A stretch of 10,365 nucleotides of DNA from Chloroflexota bacterium (GTDB lineage: Bacteria; Chloroflexota; Anaerolineae; Anaerolineales; Anaerolineaceae): contig JAJUJY010000147.1 of the NCBI GenBank assembly GCA_029265085.1, forward strand, positions 1 to 10,365. Reading direction: 5' to 3'. Positions within the stretch are counted from its first letter, which is position 1; every line of letters starts with the position of its first letter. This document shows, piece after piece, positions 1 to 6,724 of this stretch. Under the pieces are notes generated by a model, which worked only from the letters and a program-made list of their open reading frames with translations, was not told the DNA's origin and searched no databases. Both the position numbers and the translations under genes were made by a program.

Positions 1-2248
1 AAGGTGTTTTTAATGGGTCTTGAGCTGGTGTTGGAATGTAAGGATTTGCTGCTTTTTGATGCATTTCGAGTGCCTGGCCAGCTACGTTGCGAACTACCCA
101 TTGTCCGTCTTCAACTGCACATTTTTCCAATAATTGAACAGACCAAGGTTCGTGGATAAGTGATAATCCAAAGACAACTGATCTGCGGACCAGGATATCA
201 TCGCTGCTTAGCATTTCTCGTAGTAAATCATGCCCAAATGCAGGTTGGCAAGCAAGCCCCTCAGCACATGCCAGGCGAACTGATTCGTCTCCAGTCTGGA
301 GAATTTGTACAACCGCGTCTTTTGCAACTTTAGTTTCGTTTGTAACCAAACTTAATGCAGCAGCGTACCTTACTTCCGGATTTCGGTCATTAACAGCGGA
401 CAGAATTGTTGTGATTGACTTTGTTTCTCTAGCAGCACCCAAACCGATGATGGCCAGTTTTCTGACGATCGCAGATGAAGAATTTAACAACTGCCGATAA
501 AGCAATGACATCGAAGGATCGTTTGACAATATGCAGGCTGAGATAAGCCTTGCACGGATTCCAGGTGAAATAGCATCGTCCTGTAGTTTTGCTGCAATTT
601 GACGCATTATCTGTGCTTTGGCTGGAATATTCGACGGTATTGCAGTCATCCACCGGGCAGCATTCAACAAATTTGAAAATAATGGTGAATGATCCGATTG
701 CAAATATGGCTCCAACCAATCGATGGTATGATTTTGAGCCAATGAGTATTTGATTCGTAGATTGTATATCTGATTAATCGGGTGTTCAGGAATTGGTAAT
801 GGTGTATCACTAGCAAAGCTAAATAAATAACCAGAAATAACTGGTGATGTAAATCTTAATTTTTCTCCTGGATGTTCGGTCAGTATTCCTTCTGATAAGA
901 GAATTGAGATAATTTTTTCCCCAGAGGTTAATTGTTTTACCTTTTTTGTTTTTAATTTTCCCTGGCTGGTTAAGGCTATCTGTTGATCTTTGATTTCATC
1001 AGGGGAATCTTCGGTTTGTCCGCTAAAAGAGGGAATTTTAAATTTTGACAGGGATTTTTCTGCTTCAATATAACTAATTATCGATGTATTTTTTGAAGCT
1101 AATAAAGCTGGAAGAGTTGATAAGATTTGTGGCGATATTTTGCTTTGTGTGGCACGGTTGAGGTAAGCTTCAATTGCGTGAGTCGGTAATGTTCCAGACA
1201 AATCACCAGAGTATGCTCCCCAAACCCGCATTGTCCATTCAATAGGGGTTAGCATCAAATTATCAATGAACAACCAATTTGAAATTAATAAATCAAGATT
1301 GGGATTTTGCGTATTGATTGGCTGGTTCGCTCCAATCAACTTTGTCCATAGTTTCCCCCAATTCGTAATGAATTGTTTTACTTCGTTATGATTCCAACCA
1401 GCAAGGGGCAGTGGTGTAAAGCCAAGCGAAAGTAACCCATCCACATAATCTGGATAACCAGTTGCTACCACAGGTATGCCCGGATATTTATTCATCAAGT
1501 CTTTTAAATAGCCTGTGGCAATGGCTAATTCGGATATGGTTAATTCATCCAAACCATCCACCAAGAAAACGGCATCTTTAGTTTCAAATAAGCCCCTGAA
1601 AAATATGTTTAATTGACGTTGATAAGCAGTTGGTGTGATTTTAGTATAGTGCTTAATAAGACAGGCAACGGGATCTGTTTCGGTGTTTGAAAGGTCGAGG
1701 TCTTGGATATGCAGGTAAATTGGAAATTTGTGGGCTAGTTCGTTTGCTGCCGAGTCTTGTCTTGCAATTATGGTGGCAAAATAGGCCAGGGCAGTTGATT
1801 TGCCACAACCAGGTTGCCCAACGATCAGGATATTTGAGCCATTGATGATGGACTGGGGAAGGGATAAAAATGGTCCCCCAAATTGCGATGGAATTTCTGG
1901 CCAATCATATAAAGATGGAAACACTTGATGAATAGTTCGCTCAAATGGTAAAGCATTTTCGGTGTCGATTGGTTGTTCAGGACAAAGTAATTTTGGTGTT
2001 ATCAGAATTTCATCTAAAGAAAACAATGAAGACGCGAGATGATTTTTTTGTGCTCTGCGAACTGTCTCCTGGCGAAGCGCTATTTCTATTCCTCGCAGAC
2101 GGTCTTCACGAAGTTTTTCCATTCGGTCTTTCAACCAAATGATTATCTTCGGCCAAATTGCGCGAATTCGATCTATTAATAGCCATAGAAGCGAAGCAGC
2201 AAAAAATCCAAGCCAAAAGGAAAGGCGGTCAAAAGCAAATGAATTCAT
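1..2248 (-). CDS. Membrane-anchored NACHT-type NTPase with C-terminal HEAT-like repeats (3' end outside window)
   Basis: At least 749 codons are open from ATG at 2248 to the window edge. Seen directly: one hydrophobic helix at about residues 11-25, then a basic, charged juxtamembrane helix (about 27-70). The Walker A motif GQPGCGKST is at 144-152 and a NACHT-style Walker B, VFLVDGLDEL, at 227-236. A likely sensor-1 strand (VVATGYPDY) lies near 260-268. From about residue 590 on there are five spaced copies of a VRxxAxxxL-like HEAT signature, near 594, 621, 655, 690 and 718. Known of the family: NACHT proteins are STAND ATPases that oligomerise when a sensor domain binds a ligand. Inferred: HEAT repeats are the sensor and the helix tethers the protein to the inner membrane, with the NTPase in the cytoplasm. 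The gene follows the zinc-ribbon gene by 12 bases with an AGGG overlapping that gene's stop, so the two are probably co-transcribed. The role could be signalling, regulation or antiphage defence; the sequence does not decide. Confidence 0.88.
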   Translation of the reverse strand, partial: MNSFAFDRLSFWLGFFAASLLWLLIDRIRAIWPKIIIWLKDRMEKLREDRLRGIEIALRQETVRRAQKNHLASSLFSLDEILITPKLLCPEQPIDTENALPFERTIHQVFPSLYDWPEIPSQFGGPFLSLPQSIINGSNILIVGQPGCGKSTALAYFATIIARQDSAANELAHKFPIYLHIQDLDLSNTETDPVACLIKHYTKITPTAYQRQLNIFFRGLFETKDAVFLVDGLDELTISELAIATGYLKDLMNKYPGIPVVATGYPDYVDGLLSLGFTPLPLAGWNHNEVKQFITNWGKLWTKLIGANQPINTQNPNLDLLISNWLFIDNLMLTPIEWTMRVWGAYSGDLSGTLPTHAIEAYLNRATQSKISPQILSTLPALLASKNTSIISYIEAEKSLSKFKIPSFSGQTEDSPDEIKDQQIALTSQGKLKTKKVKQLTSGEKIISILLSEGILTEHPGEKLRFTSPVISGYLFSFASDTPLPIPEHPINQIYNLRIKYSLAQNHTIDWLEPYLQSDHSPLFSNLLNAARWMTAIPSNIPAKAQIMRQIAAKLQDDAISPGIRARLISACILSNDPSMSLLYRQLLNSSSAIVRKLAIIGLGAARETKSITTILSAVNDRNPEVRYAAALSLVTNETKVAKDAVVQILQTGDESVRLACAEGLACQPAFGHDLLREMLSSDDILVRRSVVFGLSLIHEPWSVQLLEKCAVEDGQWVVRNVAGQALEMHQKAANPYIPTPAQDPLKTP

Positions 2249-2260
2249 GCCAAATATTTT

Positions 2261-2962
2261 TTACCCTGAATAAATAATTCGGCCACAAGTGGAGCAATAA
2301 CTAACCACTTGTGGGGATCGTGCTGCCTGGCATTCTGCAGGGGTCAGGACAGATCCGCAGGCTGTACAGGCATTGTCTATAATTTTTGAGACAGCGATTC
2401 CGCGTTTAATTTTTCTCAAATGATTGTAATTTGTCAAACTATCGGGATTTACCTGCTGGGCAGCAGCGCTTCTTTCAATCGCTAATTTATCTTTTAACCC
2501 ATTTAATTGACTTTGTTCGCCGCGTAAAAGTGCTTGATGGCTAAATACTTCACCTTGAACTTTGTTAAATTCATTTTCAGCTGTTTTTAAGTCGTTTTCT
2601 GCTTGTTCCAATTCCAACATTTTTTCAAGCAGGTTATCTTCTAATCCAGCAATAATTTTCTTTAGTGAATTAACCTCTGCATGCAGGCTTTGAAGATCCT
2701 TTGGGAGCTTGACATTGCCTGAGTATAGCGAAGTTTCACTTTGTTCCAATTTAATTCTTTTTGCTTCAATTGTGTGCTCAATTGATTTTTGCTCTGTAGA
2801 TAACTTTTTCTTTGTATCTTGCCGGCCTTCAAGCAACGCTTTTGCCTGGCGGAGCAATTCATTTTCCAGCAATAGCGAATCGATTTCTTTCAATCGCTGG
2901 TCAATTTGATCAATTTGGGTATCAATTTTTTGAAGTTGGAAAAGGTGGAAAGTTTGGCTCAT
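2261..2962 (-). CDS. Coiled-coil protein with C4-type zinc ribbon (COG1579 / zf-RING_7 family)
   Basis: This is a 233-residue protein. Residues 1-165 are almost all long charged helix with heptad-like spacing, giving an antiparallel coiled coil. It contains the stretch LYSGNVKLPKDLQSLHAEV (79-97), which resembles the conserved linker of this family. The C-terminal zinc ribbon uses two CxxC pairs, C199/C202 and C223/C226; C211 is extra and probably not a ligand. Known of the family: members such as Helicobacter HP0958 and Chlamydia CT398 are helical hairpins with a nucleic-acid- or protein-binding zinc ribbon, linked to secretion, flagellar and sigma-54 functions, but most bacterial members are uncharacterised. 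The start is supported because the N-terminus (LFQLQKIDTQID) looks like the normal family beginning. No Shine-Dalgarno precedes it. It is the first gene of a minus-strand pair with the NACHT protein. It is cytoplasmic by inference. Confidence 0.9.
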   Translation of the reverse strand: MSQTFHLFQLQKIDTQIDQIDQRLKEIDSLLLENELLRQAKALLEGRQDTKKKLSTEQKSIEHTIEAKRIKLEQSETSLYSGNVKLPKDLQSLHAEVNSLKKIIAGLEDNLLEKMLELEQAENDLKTAENEFNKVQGEVFSHQALLRGEQSQLNGLKDKLAIERSAAAQQVNPDSLTNYNHLRKIKRGIAVSKIIDNACTACGSVLTPAECQAARSPQVVSYCSTCGRIIYSG

Positions 2963-2968
2963 AAAAAG

Positions 2969-2997
2969 ATTATAGGTGTGGATTACTTAACGCGCAA
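2969..2997 (-). promoter_or_regulatory. Probable sigma-70 promoter giving a leaderless transcript of the zinc-ribbon gene
   Basis: Read on the minus strand, a perfect TATAAT occupies 2974-2969 and TTGCGC (only the TTG matches consensus) occupies 2997-2992, with a 17-base spacer. Only six bases (CTTTTT) separate the -10 box from the ATG at 2962, so transcription should begin at or next to the start codon. The absence of any Shine-Dalgarno in front of that ATG fits a leaderless mRNA. The -35 is weak, so confidence rests mainly on the -10 box. Confidence 0.5.
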
Positions 2998-3025
2998 GGA
3001 TATTTTATATTCAAGGAATAATCTT

Positions 3026-3088
3026 ATGGCAAGAGAAAGGTATCTCAAGTATACTTGGGTATCTGAATTTATAAAAAATTCCCTATGA
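3026..3088 (+). CDS. Possible 20-codon leader ORF translationally coupled to the first membrane-protein gene
   Basis: ATG at 3026 is preceded by AAGGA at 3013-3017 with an 8-base spacer, a well-placed ribosome binding site. The ORF encodes MARERYLKYTWVSEFIKNSL and ends with TGA at 3086-3088, which overlaps the ATG of the next gene at 3085 (ATGA). The downstream start has no Shine-Dalgarno of its own (TTCCCT in front), so reinitiation from this short ORF would explain how it is translated. The same ATGA arrangement recurs at 6721-6724. The frame is also open upstream to 2906, but that part lies antisense to the zinc-ribbon gene. The peptide itself resembles nothing I know. It may be only a coupling device, or chance. 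Confidence 0.35.
   Translation: MARERYLKYTWVSEFIKNSL
3039..3064. repeat. 12-base perfect palindrome flanked by 7-base direct repeats
   Basis: CAAGTATACTTG (3046-3057) is its own reverse complement. It is flanked immediately on both sides by GGTATCT (3039-3045 and 3058-3064). It lies in the divergent spacer, inside the putative leader ORF and upstream of the first membrane-protein gene. The shape suits a dimeric regulator's operator, or a TATACT -10 element buried in the centre (3050-3055). No matching -35 is convincing. A short RNA hairpin is also possible, but a palindrome without a loop is a poor one. Confidence 0.35.
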
Positions 3089-4611
3089 AGCGAACTCATC
3101 TATATATCAACATTTTGCTTGTCTTGTTTATGATAACCGGGCCATATTTTCTGGCTGATTATTTAGCCAGGGGCGAGGTGATTTTTAATGGATTTTTGTT
3201 AAATCCGATTGATGGGTATACGTATTTAGCCAAAATGCAGCAAGGATGGGATGGCGCCTGGAAATTTGTTCTTCCTTACACTGCTAGTCCGGGCGAGGGG
3301 GCATTTTTGTTTCTGTTTTATTTGTTTTTGGGTCATATCGCTAGATGGTCAGGGCTCCCAACCCTTGAGGTATTTCATATTGTGCGCGTGTGCGCCAGTA
3401 TTTGGTTATTGATTAATTTATGGAATTTGTGTCGAACAATTTTTAAGGATAATTTGCGTATTGGAAAATTTGCTGTATTATGGGTTGTTTTGGGCTCTGG
3501 TTTAGGATGGGTGGCTGGTTTGTTTGGGGCTTTTACAGCTGATTTTTGGGTGGCCGAAGCGTATCCATTTTTGTCAATGTATAGCAATCCGCATTTTCCC
3601 TTTGGGTTGGCAATTCTTGTTTTGTGGATTAATTATTTTTTTAGCCCGCCTACTTTAAAGCGCCGATTATTGTTGCTAATATTCGGTTTCGTAGAAGGAA
3701 TCGTATTACCTTTCGGGATTGTTGTAGCAACTATGATATTTGGAATTGTTGCGATTGAGGAGTTGATTAAGAATAGGAAAATTCAATATCCTTGGCAAGC
3801 CGAGTATATTTTAAGCGGTGGTGTGGTTCTGATTTATCAATACTGGTCAACATTAACCGACCCGGTTCTTAGGATTTGGAATGAACAAAATGTCACCCCA
3901 TCACCATCCATTGGGAATCTGATGATTGCCATGTCGCCTGCCGTAGTACTTGCTTTGTTCATGATATTTCGCTTTTCCCGTTTGAAGCCTGATAATTATG
4001 AACGATTATTGAGTGCCTGGTTAATTGGTGGGCTGGTTCTTATTTTCATCCCGTTTAACTTACAAAGACGGTTTATGCTAGGAATTTATATACCTGCCTG
4101 CCTGCTTGGTATCAAAGGATTATGGACGATATTTCAATCATCCAGGAAACGATTTGATTTTATTTTTACTATTTGTTTTTTATTTTCCATAATTACAAAT
4201 ACTTTTGTTGTCTTGGGTGGAGTACTTGGGGCAGCTCAACAAATGCCCGAACTTGTGGTATCAAAATCTGATTTGCAGGCATTTGAATGGTTAAACAATA
4301 ATGTTCCCCCCCAATCATTATTTTTCGCATCCCCAGAGGTTGGGTTGAAAATCCCTGCATATACTGGCAATAGAGTAATTTACGGTCATCCTTATGAAAC
4401 CGCCAGGGCAGAACAGGAGTTGGAATTTGTTAATTCCCTTTTTAGCGATTGGGGTTCAGATAAATTTTATTCTTTAATAAGCCAAAGGGATATCGATTAT
4501 ATTTATTTAGGTTCTGAAGAAAGAAAGATGATTCCTTGGGAAGTAGAGATCAAATATCCAATCGTTTATGAAAATCCACAGGTAAAAATATACAAGGTGG
4601 CAGATGAGTAA
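3085..4611 (+). CDS. GT-C-like polytopic membrane protein, copy A1
   Basis: This 508-residue protein has about 11-12 hydrophobic segments (first at about 8-27, last at about 360-385), followed by a soluble tail of about 120 residues (388-508). I do not recognise a named family. The layout is GT-C-like: a first outer loop after helix 1 carries an acidic residue in PIDGYTYLAKM (D43), then PYTA (64-67), GSGLGW (137-142), NPH (168-170), DPxLxxWxxQN (259-269), NLQRR (325-329) and a GHxxE motif in the tail (434-438). All but small parts of these recur in the gene at 6721-8289, so the two are paralogues. Inferred role: transfer of a sugar from a polyprenyl-phosphate donor outside the membrane, or a non-catalytic partner of the YfhO-like protein. 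ATG 3085 is chosen because an in-frame TGA lies at 3064. It overlaps the next gene by 8 bases. Confidence 0.85.
   Translation: MKRTHLYINILLVLFMITGPYFLADYLARGEVIFNGFLLNPIDGYTYLAKMQQGWDGAWKFVLPYTASPGEGAFLFLFYLFLGHIARWSGLPTLEVFHIVRVCASIWLLINLWNLCRTIFKDNLRIGKFAVLWVVLGSGLGWVAGLFGAFTADFWVAEAYPFLSMYSNPHFPFGLAILVLWINYFFSPPTLKRRLLLLIFGFVEGIVLPFGIVVATMIFGIVAIEELIKNRKIQYPWQAEYILSGGVVLIYQYWSTLTDPVLRIWNEQNVTPSPSIGNLMIAMSPAVVLALFMIFRFSRLKPDNYERLLSAWLIGGLVLIFIPFNLQRRFMLGIYIPACLLGIKGLWTIFQSSRKRFDFIFTICFLFSIITNTFVVLGGVLGAAQQMPELVVSKSDLQAFEWLNNNVPPQSLFFASPEVGLKIPAYTGNRVIYGHPYETARAEQELEFVNSLFSDWGSDKFYSLISQRDIDYIYLGSEERKMIPWEVEIKYPIVYENPQVKIYKVADE
4594..4600 (+). promoter_or_regulatory. Ribosome binding site for the gene starting at 4604
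   Basis: AAGGTGG sits inside the last codons of the preceding gene, with AAGG ending 6 bases before ATG 4604. It fixes the start inside the upstream gene, giving an 8-base overlap and probable translational coupling. Confidence 0.6.
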
Positions 4612-6724
4612 TAAAAAGCTGCGATTGGCTGTACTGATTGTTCCATTGCTGATTCTTTTTGTTCCCAAGTTTGATCTTTTTATATTTCCCAATCAATCAG
4701 AGTACTCTGATTTATTGATCAGTCATTATCCAAATGCAATCCATTTAATTCGCTCAGTCCTCGAAACCGGGCAGATACCCTTATGGTCAGACACCATTTT
4801 GAGTGGTTACCCATTTTTTGCCAATCCACTGGCTGGTATCTGGTATCCCCCAGGTTGGATAGCATATCTTCTTCCTGCCCCGTTTGGATTTAATCTTTCG
4901 ATTTTTCTCCACCTTTTATGGGGTGGGATTGGGATGTTTTTATTTTTGCGAAAAGAGGGGGTATCGTTTTCTGGCTCAATTTTTGGAGCAATTGCATTTG
5001 AATGTATGCCAAAGGCATTTGCTCATGCAGCTGCTGGTCATATTACCCTGATTTACGGCCTGGCGTGGTTACCGTGGCTTTTACTCGCCGAGAAAATACG
5101 AATTGATGGTAATAATAATTTGGCCGTTAAAAAACGCACCTGGTATCTGCCTGGGGTGGTTTTAGGATTAATGATCCTGGCTGATGTACGGTGGGCTGCC
5201 TACGGTTCACTAATATTTGGATTGTTTGCAATAAGAAACATCCGTTTGAACCAAACAATAAGCATTCGGGCATTCCAAACGGTTTTTTTGCTGATCCTGC
5301 AAGGAATTATGGCGATATTTATCGCGAGTCCCATATTGATTCCTTTGGTCCAGTTTACTACTCTTTCAACCCGTATCTTGTTAGGAAGTCAAGATTTTTT
5401 CAACTATTCGCTGCCCTTTGATAAATTATTAGGGATCATCATTCCGGATTATTTGGGTTATGCTGAATGGATCACCTATCCAGGTGCGATTATTCTATTG
5501 TTATTGGTCTATTCATTGGCAGTCCGAGATGTTCGTTCAAAAACATGGCTTTGGATCGGTTTGTTTTTTGCAGGAATTATTTTTTCATTGGGGGAATATT
5601 TGCCATTCTTAAATTTTCTTTCAAAAATTCCTGGAATACAACTATTACGCGTACCTAGCCGCATGCTTTTTTTGAGCGGATTTAGTTTATGCGTTATTTC
5701 TGCTTACGCATTTCAACATTTAGTTAATGTAAAAGATGTTCAAGTCCCTGACCCCGTTTTTTTTATGGTTCCAATTGCGGTTTTTATCATTCTTATGGGT
5801 GTCGGATTACTGTATTTGGGGAGCACAACACCGCCGAATTTTTGGTGGGCTAGTGGCGTTTTTTCAATCTCAATCCTGATAATAATTTTATTAGAGAGAA
5901 AATTGTTGGACCGGAATTTTCTTGTCCCAATCCTATTCTTGATTTTAATTGCTGATCTTTGTGGTGTTAATCTCCAATCTGTTACATATCATTCAAAAAA
6001 GGAAGTCAATCAAGAAGCAGGAAAAGTCATTGATTGGATTCAAACGAGACAAAATGGAATTTACCGAGTATATGCCCCTGATTATGCAATCCCCCAGCAC
6101 ACAGCAGCGTTGTATCATTTACAATTGGCAAATGGGGTAGATCCGCTTCAGTATCAGCCGTACATCGAATATTTGCAACGGGCAACGAAAACAACTTCAA
6201 ATGCATATTCAGTTGTCCAACCACCATTGACGAAGGAAAATGAAACAATCAAGCCACCTGATCTGGCGTTGTTGGGAAATCTGAATGTTATGTATATTGT
6301 AACGGATCAACCTTATGACCTAATAGGAATCCAAAAAGTATATCAGTTGGAAGGCCGGACGATCTATGAAAATCCATATGCGAAGCCGCGTGTATGGATG
6401 CAGCAGGATCGCACAAGTATTGAAGATCAGTATGAAAAAGTGGAAATTATTTCGTATCAGAGCGGCCGGATTCATATTCGGGCAGCAGGCAAGGGAACGG
6501 TAGTTTTTAGTGAAATTGCATATCCAGGATGGAAAGCGACGGTTAATGGATCCTTATCCAATGTTTTACGTATAGACAATATATTTCTGGCTGTTGAAAC
6601 GAAAGATTTGGGTATAAATGAAATTGTGCTTGAGTTTGATCCGTGGATCAATTCTATCGGCATCCTAGTGGGTTTATTTGCCTGGATAGTTATTTTTGTT
6701 TCGTGGGGGGTGTCAAAGAAATGA
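4604..6724 (+). CDS. YfhO-like (GT-C-like) membrane protein, copy B1
   Basis: This 706-residue protein has helix 1 at about 8-25, roughly a dozen further hydrophobic segments up to about 455, an extracytoplasmic C-terminal domain (about 460-680) and a last helix at 684-700. YfhO-family hallmarks are visible: GQIPLW (56-61), SGYPFFANP (67-75), YPP (81-83), VPSR (350-353), NPYAKPRVWM (590-599) and the beta-rich tail motif YPGWKATVNG (640-649). Known of the family: Firmicute YfhO/GtlB-type proteins are polytopic glycosyltransferases that decorate lipoteichoic acid from undecaprenyl-phosphate-sugar donors. Here the acceptor is unknown. An acidic residue (D36) stands in the first outer loop, where GT-C enzymes keep a catalytic or metal-binding carboxylate. 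Its length is within the usual range for the family. It overlaps A1 by 8 bases and A2 by 4 bases. Confidence 0.88.
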   Translation: MSNKKLRLAVLIVPLLILFVPKFDLFIFPNQSEYSDLLISHYPNAIHLIRSVLETGQIPLWSDTILSGYPFFANPLAGIWYPPGWIAYLLPAPFGFNLSIFLHLLWGGIGMFLFLRKEGVSFSGSIFGAIAFECMPKAFAHAAAGHITLIYGLAWLPWLLLAEKIRIDGNNNLAVKKRTWYLPGVVLGLMILADVRWAAYGSLIFGLFAIRNIRLNQTISIRAFQTVFLLILQGIMAIFIASPILIPLVQFTTLSTRILLGSQDFFNYSLPFDKLLGIIIPDYLGYAEWITYPGAIILLLLVYSLAVRDVRSKTWLWIGLFFAGIIFSLGEYLPFLNFLSKIPGIQLLRVPSRMLFLSGFSLCVISAYAFQHLVNVKDVQVPDPVFFMVPIAVFIILMGVGLLYLGSTTPPNFWWASGVFSISILIIILLERKLLDRNFLVPILFLILIADLCGVNLQSVTYHSKKEVNQEAGKVIDWIQTRQNGIYRVYAPDYAIPQHTAALYHLQLANGVDPLQYQPYIEYLQRATKTTSNAYSVVQPPLTKENETIKPPDLALLGNLNVMYIVTDQPYDLIGIQKVYQLEGRTIYENPYAKPRVWMQQDRTSIEDQYEKVEIISYQSGRIHIRAAGKGTVVFSEIAYPGWKATVNGSLSNVLRIDNIFLAVETKDLGINEIVLEFDPWINSIGILVGLFAWIVIFVSWGVSKK

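Noticed and set aside
429..719. 96-codon minus-strand frame in another phase of the HEAT region
   Set aside because: The NACHT-HEAT frame is open and shows clear HEAT periodicity here; this alternative has no recognisable motif.
1653..1904. 83-codon minus-strand frame across the Walker A region
   Set aside because: It is a shadow of the NACHT frame, which carries the intact Walker A motif in its own phase.
1945..2142. 65-codon plus-strand frame
   Set aside because: It is antisense to the N-terminal part of the NACHT gene, with no ribosome binding site or known motif.
2906..3025. Upstream part of a 60-codon plus-strand frame ending at 3088
   Set aside because: Its first third is antisense to the zinc-ribbon gene. 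Only the last 20 codons have a plausible ribosome binding site, so only these are kept, as a tentative leader.
4306..4312. Homopolymer tracts (C7 here, G6 at 6705-6710, G7 at 7666-7672) as possible phase-variation switches in the membrane genes
   Set aside because: All reading frames are intact and 6-7 bases is short for slippage-based switching. The tracts are worth remembering only as likely sites of sequencing error.
6643..6720. Upstream ATG extending A2 by 26 residues
   Set aside because: The extension lies completely over the end of B1, has no ribosome binding site and adds a sequence unlike the paralogue A1. ATG 6721, with an ATGA overlap, is a better start.
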